From contig NZ_JABFCS010000001.1 in NCBI RefSeq assembly GCF_013087525.1, positions 2,790,001 to 2,854,000 on the forward strand: a stretch of 64,000 nt of DNA, in the 5' to 3' direction. Under the pieces are notes generated by a model. The model was not told where the DNA came from. It did not search any database and was given only the letters and a program-made list of their open reading frames with translations. The stretch is from Ramlibacter montanisoli. Its GTDB lineage: Bacteria; Pseudomonadota; Gammaproteobacteria; Burkholderiales; Burkholderiaceae_C. Position numbers and translations under genes: made by a program. Below, piece after piece: positions 57,453 through 64,000 of the stretch (the stretch's first letter is position 1; the number at the start of each line of letters is the position of its first letter).

Positions 57453-59528
57453 TTATCCCGAAAACGTTCTCAGCAGTTCGGGCCGGCCCAGTTCTTCCAG
57501 CAATGCGCCCGCGCTCGCATGGCGGTCCTGCGGCTGCTTGGCCATCAGCCGGTCGACGATGGGCTGCAGCGCCGTCAGGTCCTCCGGCAGGCGGGGCGCG
57601 GGAGCCGTGAGGTGCTGGGCCAGCAGCAGTTCGAGCGTCTCGCCGGCGAAGGGGCGGGCGCCCGCCAGCATCTCGAAGAACATCACGCCCAGGCTGTACA
57701 GGTCGCTGGCCGGCGTGATGGTGCCGCCCTTGGCCTGTTCCGGGCTGAGGTAGTAGGGCGTGCCCACCACCTCGCCGTGCAGCGTCTGCGCCAGGCCCAG
57801 CGCCGCGTCGCTCTGCAGGGGCTTGGCCACGCCGAAGTCGGCCAGCACCACCGTGCCGTCGGGGCGCAGCATCACGTTCTCGGGCTTCAGGTCGCGGTGG
57901 ATGATGCCCTTGGCGTGCACCGCCTGCAGCGCCTCGGCCACCTGCCGCACCACGTCGATGGCGCGCTCCGGAAACATGCCGCCGCGCAGTTCGGTGCGCA
58001 GGTCGCCGCGTTCGAAGTACTCCATCGCGATGTAGGCGTGGTCGTCGGAGAAGCCCTGGTCGTAGATGCGGATCACGTGCGGATGCGCGATGCGCGAAAG
58101 CAGCGCGTACTCCTGGATGAAGCGCGTGAGGTTCGCGCCGGCGGAGGTGCCCGCGGCCGACAGCACCTTGAGCACCAGCGGCAGGCCGTCGGCCTCGCGC
58201 TCGGCCAGGAACACCTCGGTGGTGCTGCCGGAAGCCAGCTTGCGCAGCAGGCGGAAGCCCTTCAGGCGCAGCGGCGCCTCGCCCGGCTCGAACTGGTGGT
58301 GCTTGAGGGTGGACAGCTTGTTGCGCAGCGCGCCCTTGACGGCGCGCGCGGTGATCTCCGAATTCACCTGCACTGCCAGCCGGATCTCCTCGGCGCGCTC
58401 GGCGAGCTCGCCCATGCCGTTCTGGCGGTCCAGCGCGCTGGCCTCCAGGCCGACGATCTCGGCGACGTCCACCCAGCCATTGCGCCCGCGCACTTCCAGC
58501 GAGGTCATGCCGCCGGTCTGCACGCCCTCGCCCGCCTGTTCCAGCACCGCGCTGCTGGCAACCACCGTCCAGCCCAGTTCCTTGCTCGCGCCCTGCAGGC
58601 GCGCCGCGGTGTTGACCGTGTCGCCGATCGGCGTGGTCTCCTTCACCTGCGTGCTGCCCAGGCGGCAGATCGTCACTTCGCCGCAATGCAGGCCCACGCC
58701 GATGGCGAAGGGCGGCAGCCCGCGGTCGGCGAAGCGCTGCTGCAGCCAGCCGCGGAACTGGTGGGTGGCCAGCGCCAGGGCCAGCGCGGCGGACACCGCG
58801 CGGCGCGCCGCCGGCAGCGGCGAGCCGCTGCCCTGGTCCGCGAACACCGCCATCAGCCCGTCGCCGATGAACTTCAGGTGACGGCCGCCGTGGCGCAGCA
58901 CCGGCTCCGACGTGCGCTCGAAGTACCGGGTGAGCAGTTCCGCGACCTCGCTCGACCCGAGCTTCTCGGCGATCGAGGTGAAGTTGCGGATGTCCGAGAA
59001 CAGCACGGTGGCGTCCAGCACCTGGTCCGCCACCGCCCCCTGCGGCGGTTCGAAGGCGAAGGCGGCCGCCACCGTGTCGCCGCCCAGGCGCTCGGTGAAG
59101 GCACGCCGCAGTTGGTCCTCGCGCGCCTGCACCGCGGAGTCGATGCTGTGGGCGATGCGGCCGCGCTTCTTCAGCAGGCCTTCCAGCGCCTCCAGCAGTT
59201 CGGTGCGGGTGAAGGGCTTGGCCAGGTAGTCGTCGGCGCCGGCGGTCATGCCGCGGCGCATGCTGGCGCGGTCGTCCAGCGCGGTGAGCATCAGCACCGC
59301 CGTCGTCGCCAGCGCGGGATCCGCGCGCAGCGCCTCCACCAGCGCGAAGCCGTCGAGGCCCGGCATGTTGACATCGCTGACCACCAGGTCCGGGCGCAGC
59401 GCGCGGGCGCGCTCCAGGCCTTCGCTGCCGTTGACGGCGACGCTGACCTCGTAGCCTTCCAGCCCCAGCAGGCGGGCCACGTTGCCGCGGATCGCGTCGT
59501 CGTCCTCGACGACCAGCACGGACGTCAT
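57453..59528 (-). CDS. Receiver / class III adenylyl cyclase / Ser-Thr protein kinase fusion
   Basis: 691 residues in three domains. The REC domain (1-120) has acidic residues D9-D11, phosphoacceptor D52 in VVSDVNMPG and K104. The class III cyclase domain (about 170-355) has metal aspartates D179 (FSDI) and D223 (GDGLM), substrate-specifying K219 and D303, and transition-state N306 and R310 (NTAAR); the Lys/Asp pair indicates adenylyl cyclase. The Hanks-type kinase domain (about 420-685) has VLK lysine K454, HRDLKPEN (544-551), DFG (564-566) and SPE (595-597). The glycine loop (LASGSTTEVFL) is slightly degenerate. No transmembrane segment is seen. All three appear potentially active, so it may link phosphorelay, cAMP and Ser/Thr phosphorylation. 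Confidence 0.9.
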   Translation of the reverse strand: MTSVLVVEDDDAIRGNVARLLGLEGYEVSVAVNGSEGLERARALRPDLVVSDVNMPGLDGFALVEALRADPALATTAVLMLTALDDRASMRRGMTAGADDYLAKPFTRTELLEALEGLLKKRGRIAHSIDSAVQAREDQLRRAFTERLGGDTVAAAFAFEPPQGAVADQVLDATVLFSDIRNFTSIAEKLGSSEVAELLTRYFERTSEPVLRHGGRHLKFIGDGLMAVFADQGSGSPLPAARRAVSAALALALATHQFRGWLQQRFADRGLPPFAIGVGLHCGEVTICRLGSTQVKETTPIGDTVNTAARLQGASKELGWTVVASSAVLEQAGEGVQTGGMTSLEVRGRNGWVDVAEIVGLEASALDRQNGMGELAERAEEIRLAVQVNSEITARAVKGALRNKLSTLKHHQFEPGEAPLRLKGFRLLRKLASGSTTEVFLAEREADGLPLVLKVLSAAGTSAGANLTRFIQEYALLSRIAHPHVIRIYDQGFSDDHAYIAMEYFERGDLRTELRGGMFPERAIDVVRQVAEALQAVHAKGIIHRDLKPENVMLRPDGTVVLADFGVAKPLQSDAALGLAQTLHGEVVGTPYYLSPEQAKGGTITPASDLYSLGVMFFEMLAGARPFAGETLELLLAQHLTAPAPRLPEDLTALQPIVDRLMAKQPQDRHASAGALLEELGRPELLRTFSG

Positions 59529-60394
59529 GCGGCGAACAGCTTGAGCAGCGCGGCATCGTCCAGGCCGGCATGGCCGGCCTGGACCGCGTCGTTGAAGGCC
59601 TGGTGCGCCACCGGTCCCAGGCGGGCGGCGAAGCCGGCGGCGCGCGCCGCCTCCAGTGCCAGCCGCGTGTCCTTCTGCAGCAGGGTGACGTGCGCGCGCG
59701 GCGCGAAGTCGCCGTCGATCGCGCGCCGCATGCGGTCGGAGCCTATCCAGCTCTGGCCGCTCGATTGCTCGATGACGTCCAGCGTGCGCGCCGGGTCCAG
59801 CCCCAGCCGCTGCGCCAGCGCGATCGCCTCGGCCGCCCCCGCCAGGTTGATCGCCGCCAGCAGGTTGTTCACCAGCTTGGTCCGGGCGCCGTCGCCGGGG
59901 CGCGTTCCCACGCGGAACACCTTGCCGCTCAGGGTGTCGAGCAATTCGCGTTGCGCGTCATGGACGGCGTCCTCGCAGGCGACCATCAGGCTCATGCTGC
60001 CGTCGCGGGCCCGGGCCGGGCCGCCGGACATGGGCGCGTCGATGGCATGCAGGCCGCGTTCGGCCAGGCCGGCGGCGAGCCGTTCGACGTCGGCCGGCGC
60101 GATCGTGGGGCAAAGCAGCACCGCGCCGCCGGGCGCGAGCGCACCGGCGATGCCCTGTGGTTCAAAAAGGACGGATTCGGCCTGCTGCGCGTCCACCACG
60201 CAGACGATCACGGCCGCCGCGCCGCGCGCGGCCTCCGCCGGCGTGGCCGCGGCCGACCCGCCGAGGGGCACCAGCGCCTGCATGCGTTCGGCGACGAGGT
60301 CGCAGGCGCGCACCTGCCAGCCGCAGCCGAGCAGGCGCGCGGCCATGCCGCCTCCCATGTTCCCGACCCCGACGATCCCGACGTGCTTGTTCAT
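59525..60394 (-). CDS. Beta-hydroxyacid dehydrogenase (3-hydroxyisobutyrate/threonate type)
   Basis: 289 residues. NAD(P)-dependent oxidation of a beta-hydroxy acid. Rossmann motif GVGNMGGGMAA (about residues 8-18), the family segment DAPMSGGPARARDGSMSLM (substrate-binding region), and the catalytic lysine in TKLVNNLLAAI. The ATGA overlap with the following fusion kinase gene indicates co-transcription, with this gene first. The substrate is not known. No frame break. Confidence 0.9.
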   Translation of the reverse strand: MNKHVGIVGVGNMGGGMAARLLGCGWQVRACDLVAERMQALVPLGGSAAATPAEAARGAAAVIVCVVDAQQAESVLFEPQGIAGALAPGGAVLLCPTIAPADVERLAAGLAERGLHAIDAPMSGGPARARDGSMSLMVACEDAVHDAQRELLDTLSGKVFRVGTRPGDGARTKLVNNLLAAINLAGAAEAIALAQRLGLDPARTLDVIEQSSGQSWIGSDRMRRAIDGDFAPRAHVTLLQKDTRLALEAARAAGFAARLGPVAHQAFNDAVQAGHAGLDDAALLKLFAA

Positions 60395-60532
60395 GTCCCG
60401 GCCTCGGCGCGATTATGGTCGAGCCCCGTTCCGCCGCCCAGGGACATCCCCCATTGAGCAGAGGAGCGTTGCTCCCGCACGATCCATACTCCGCACGAGG
60501 GAGGGCCATCCGTGCGCGAGAGGGGAAAGACG

Positions 60533-62304
60533 ATGCAGACGACCGGCGCGCTCGCGCCCCGCGAGGAAGTCCACCAGCGGCTGCTGGAGCTGCTGGCGGA
60601 GCAGAGCCGCCGCGTCCCCATCGCCGTCGGCATCATGATGGTGGTGGTGGCCGCGATGGCGGCGCAGCGCATGCCGCCCTGGATCCCGGCGACCTGGGCG
60701 CTGGTCACCATCGGCGTGCTGCTGGCGCGCCGGCACTGGCTCGGGCTGCTGCCCAGCCAGACCGAGATCCCGACCGACCAGCGCGTGGCCACCGCGGTCC
60801 GCCTGAGCCTGGTCAACGGCTGCATCCACGGCCTCACGCTGCTGGCCTTCCCGGTGCTGCACGAGACCGAACGCCTGTTCCTGACCCTGCTGCTCCTGGG
60901 CCTGTGCTCGGGGTCCGTGGGCACCACCGCCGGCCACCGGCGCCTGTTCCTGGCCTACGCCCTGCCCGCGGCCGGCTCCCTGCCGGTGTGGTGGTTGCTC
61001 TACCCGATCGGACCGAAGGCCGACTGGACCGACTTCTCCCTGGCCGTCCTGATCGTGCTGTACATCTGGGTGCTGGTCACCCTGGCCAACAACGCCTGGC
61101 GCAACTTCAGCGAGTCGGTGCAGATCCGCTTCCAGGACCGCGAGATGTCCGCGCAGCTGCGCGAGGCGCTGGCCCTGGCCAACCAGGCCAACCAGGCCAA
61201 GACCCGCTTCCTGGCCGCCGCCAGCCACGACCTGCGCCAGCCGCTGCACACCATCGGCCTGCTGGTGGCCGCCCTGTCGCTGCGGCCGATCGAGGGACGC
61301 GACCGCGAGGTGGTGGACCTCCTGAGCCAAGTGACCGTCGCCCTGTCCGAGCAGCTGGACCAGCTGCTGGACATCTCCAAGCTGGACGCCGGCGTGGTGA
61401 CCCCCGACAAGAAGATCGTCGACCTGGGCGACATGCTGCGCATGCACCACGCGGAGATGCGCGCGGTCATCGAGGAAAAGGGCCTGCGCGCGATCATTGA
61501 CACGCCCACCGGCCTGCGTTGCTGGACCGACCCCGCGCTGGTGCTGCGGGTGCTGCGCAACCTGACCGAGAACGCGGTCAAGTTCACCCCGTCCGGCCAC
61601 GTCGCGCTGCGCCTGCGCGTGGACAACGGCGCCGCGCTGATCTCGGTGGAGGACACCGGCCGCGGCATCCCCCGGGCGAACTCGCGATGGTGTTCGAGGA
61701 GTTCTACCAGGTCGACAACCCGGAGCGGGACCGCACCAAGGGCCTGGGCCTGGGCCTGTCCATCGTGCGCCGCCTGTGCGAACTGCTCGGGATCAAGCTG
61801 GAACTGCAGTCGGTGGTCGGCCAGGGCACCACGGTCACCCTGCGCGTGCCGCTGGAAACCTTCGGCGGCTTCATGCCGACGCAAGTGCAACCCAGCCGCA
61901 ACCAGGACTTCGCCGGCCTCACCGTGCTGGTGATCGACGACGAGCGCTCGGTGCGCATGGGCATGCGCGTGCTGCTGGAGGAACTGGGCTGCCAGTTCGT
62001 GGAGGCCTGTTCGATCGAGGAGGCGACGCAGCAGGCGCTGTCGGCGCGGCCCGACGTGGTGCTGGCGGACATGCGCCTGCGCAACGGCGAGACCGGCATC
62101 GCCGCCATCTCCAGCATCGTGGCCGCGATCGGCCAGACGCCCTCGGTCCTGATCAGCGGCGACACCGCGCCCGACCGGCTGCAGGAAGCCAACCGCGCCG
62201 GGATCACGCTGCTGCACAAGCCGGTGAGCCTGCCCACGCTGCAGGCCGAACTGGGGCGCATCCTGGACGACAAGGGGCCGCGCCATGAACCCACCCGGTC
62301 CTGA
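60533..62304 (+). CDS. Hybrid sensor histidine kinase/response regulator (frame break)
   Basis: About 590 residues from ATG 60533, behind AGAGGGGAAAG. Several N-terminal membrane segments precede a coiled region, then HisKA with the phospho-accepting His in AASHDLRQPLH, the ATPase domain (NLTENAVKF, DTGRGIP, GLGLGLSIV) and a C-terminal receiver (VLVIDDERSV, phosphoacceptor in VVLADMRLRNG, lysine in LLHKPVS). The frame breaks at the C-run 61669-61673: five C, where six restore GIPPGELAMVFEEF. The 3' end overlaps the GMC gene by 20 bp. Its input signal is unknown. DNA-binding output is missing, so a separate partner may exist. Confidence 0.88.
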
Positions 62305-64000
62305 TCCCGACCCTGCGGGCGCCGGCCTGCGCTGGCTCTCGCGCGACTACGCCGACCTGCGCGCCGGCTGGGACGGCAAGCCGATCGACGTGCTGATCGT
62401 CGGCAGCGGCTACGGCGGCGCCATGGCCGCAGCGGAACTCGCCGGGCGCCAGATCATGGAGGACGGCGTGCTGCGGCCGCTGCGCGTGTGCGTCCTGGAA
62501 CGCGGCAACGAGTACGCCCCGGCATGTTCGCCTCCAGCCTGCAGGAGCTGCCGCCGCACGTGCGCGTGCACCGCGGCGGGCACGACAAGACCTTCGGGCC
62601 GCTGGACGCGCTGCTGGACCTGCGCGTGGGCCCCGACGTGTGCACGCTGGTGGGCAACGGGCTGGGCGGCGGATCGCTGATCAACGCCGGCGTGATGGAA
62701 AAGCCGCGCCTGCCCGATTGCGCGCGCCTGCCCCAGGCGCTGCGCGCGGACCTGTCCGACGCCTTCCTGGAACAGGTGAAGGCGCGGCTGGGCGCCAGCA
62801 CGCAACTGCACGCGCACCCGCGCGTGCCGGCCGGCGGCCTGCCCAAGACGCAGGCCCTGCAAAAGCTGGCGCGGGCGGGCGATCCCGGCGCCGTGGAATT
62901 CCGCGCGGCCGCGATCACCGTGCAGGTGGCGGAGGACCCAGCCGATCCCGACGTGCCGCCCTGCACCCTGTGCGGCGACTGCATGACCGGCTGCAACGTC
63001 GGCGCCAAGAAATCGCTGGACACCACGCTGCTGCGCGAAGCCTGGCGCAAGGGCGCGGAGATCTACACCGGCGGCAGCGTGCTGCGGCTGCGGCGCAGCG
63101 GGGTGAAGGACGCGCGCTGGAGCGTGAGCACGGTCTACACCGACGAGTCGCTGCGCCGGCGGCACAAGCCACTGGACATCCTGGCGCAGCGCGTGATCCT
63201 GGCCGCGGGCACGCTGGGCAGCACGGAGATCCTGCTGCGCTCGCGCTCCTCCTCCCTGCTGTTCTCCCGCAAGCTCGGCGAGCAGTTCTCCTGCAACGGC
63301 GACAACCTGGTGGCCGTGCACGACGGTCCGGACCGCGTGCACGCGACCACGCGCGAATGCGAGCCGCTGCGCGAGCGGCAGGTGGGGCCGACGATCACCG
63401 CGGTGGCCGACCTCAAGGGCGTGCTGCTGCAGGAATTCGCGGTGCCCGCGCCCCTGAAGCGGCTGTTCGAGGAAACGGTGACCACCGCCCGCCTGCTCGA
63501 CGACCTGGGCCGGCCGCCGAAGGGCTCACGGACCGGGCCCGACGGCTGCGATTCCTTCGGCGTCGATGCCGCGGCCATGGAACGCACGCTGCTGCTGGGC
63601 GTGATCGGCCATGACGAGAGCTGCGGCCGGCTGGTGCTCGACGAGCCGCGGCGGCGCGACGACCGCCGGCAGGCCGAGGGCAGGCTGGAGGTCCGCTGGC
63701 CGGAGGTGCGCCACGCGCACCAGCTGGAACACGGGTTCGCGGCGGCGAAGGCTCTGGCCGACCGCGCCCAGGGTGCGCAGGCCAGCGTGCTGCCCAATCC
63801 GCTGTGGCGCCTGCTGCCGCGCGACATGGAATTCCTGGTGCAGGGCGAGCGCGGCCCGGTGCTGACGGTGCATCCGCTCGGGGGCTGTCCCATGGGCGAG
63901 TCGGTGGAGGACGGCGTGGTGGACGATCGCGGCCGCGTCTTCGATGCGGACGCGGGCGAAGGCGGCGGCGGCGCGCGTGTGCACGAGGGCCTGGTGGTGC
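62285..64000 (+). CDS. GMC-family (cholesterol-oxidase-like) oxidoreductase, 3' partial, frame break
   Basis: At least 571 codons, open to the window edge. FAD-binding motif VLIVGSGYGGAMAAAELAG; later segments are VGNGLGGGSLINAGVME, a cysteine cluster PPCTLCGDCMTGCNVGAKKS (four Cys in the pattern CxxCxxCxxxC), and HPLGGCPMGESVEDGVVDD, typical of cholesterol-oxidase-like GMC proteins. The frame breaks near 62517-62520 (one base short: EYAPGMFASSLQEL restored). The start overlaps the kinase gene, so regulation and enzyme are coupled. The substrate could be a sterol or other alcohol. Confidence 0.85.

Noticed and set aside
57519-60638. A plus-strand frame of over 1,000 codons opposite the REC-cyclase-kinase gene
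   Set aside because: Shadow of a minus-strand gene with well-ordered catalytic motifs; no protein signatures of its own.

Overview
The window is about 64 kb of very GC-rich, gene-dense bacterial DNA. It most resembles a betaproteobacterium of the Comamonadaceae (Ramlibacter/Variovorax type). The evidence is three orphan tripartite-tricarboxylate (TTT, 'Bug') receptors, a fused indolepyruvate:ferredoxin oxidoreductase, FlhDC flagellar regulators, and a selenoneine gene set of the kind known from Variovorax. Genus assignment is inference. No rRNA, tRNA, CRISPR array, transposase or phage gene was recognised.

Layout. 1-5.4 kb: LysR regulator, tricarballylate-type oxidation genes tcuA/tcuB, a TTT receptor and a ModA-like binding protein. 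5.4-10.6 kb: Lrp regulator divergent from a large indolepyruvate oxidoreductase, then an aldo/keto reductase. 10.6-14.4 kb: a sugar-acid module (IlvD/Edd-type dehydratase, TTT receptor, DapA-family aldolase/dehydratase). 14.4-17.2 kb: a small ORF behind FNR-like boxes, a Cache protein, and an isolated fliT-flhC-flhD group in the order C then D. 17.3-20.9 kb: altronate/galactarate-type dehydratase, TTT receptor and divergent LysR. 21-27 kb: dihaem cytochrome lipoprotein and a complete Liv-type ABC transporter. 27-35 kb: flavin monooxygenase, a PhnCDE-type importer in one apparent operon with senA, and divergent senB-selD. 35-41 kb: crotonase and a second Liv transporter. 41-49 kb: MBL-fold lipoprotein, SDR, a pair of structured repeats, PfkB kinase, zinc-ribbon membrane protein, prmA, accC, accB, tlpA. 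49-57 kb: acyl-CoA ligase, mpl, DAHP synthase, tldD and three unknowns. 57-64 kb: a receiver/cyclase/Ser-Thr kinase fusion, a beta-hydroxyacid dehydrogenase, a hybrid histidine kinase and a GMC oxidoreductase running off the end.

How the genes work together. Much of the window is nutrient scavenging: periplasmic receptors paired with catabolic enzymes and local LysR/Lrp regulators. The most notable locus is 27-35 kb. The selenoneine enzymes SenA, SenB and SelD/SenC flank one another, and a phosphonate-type ABC importer follows senA by only 24 bp with no phosphonate catabolic genes nearby. This suggests an importer dedicated to a selenium species or a selenoneine precursor.

Sequence quality. 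About 17 genes carry reading-frame breaks. Seven of them lie at runs of five identical bases where six would restore a conserved protein. These look like consensus (long-read) errors rather than decay, so I annotate the genes across the breaks.

Non-coding structure. A pair of inverted, roughly 100-bp palindromic elements (43.3-43.6 kb) keeps its motifs but shows compensatory changes in its stems. Several palindromic elements with a GTAGG end supply the stop codon of the converging gene. An accC 5' end is duplicated between accB and accC.
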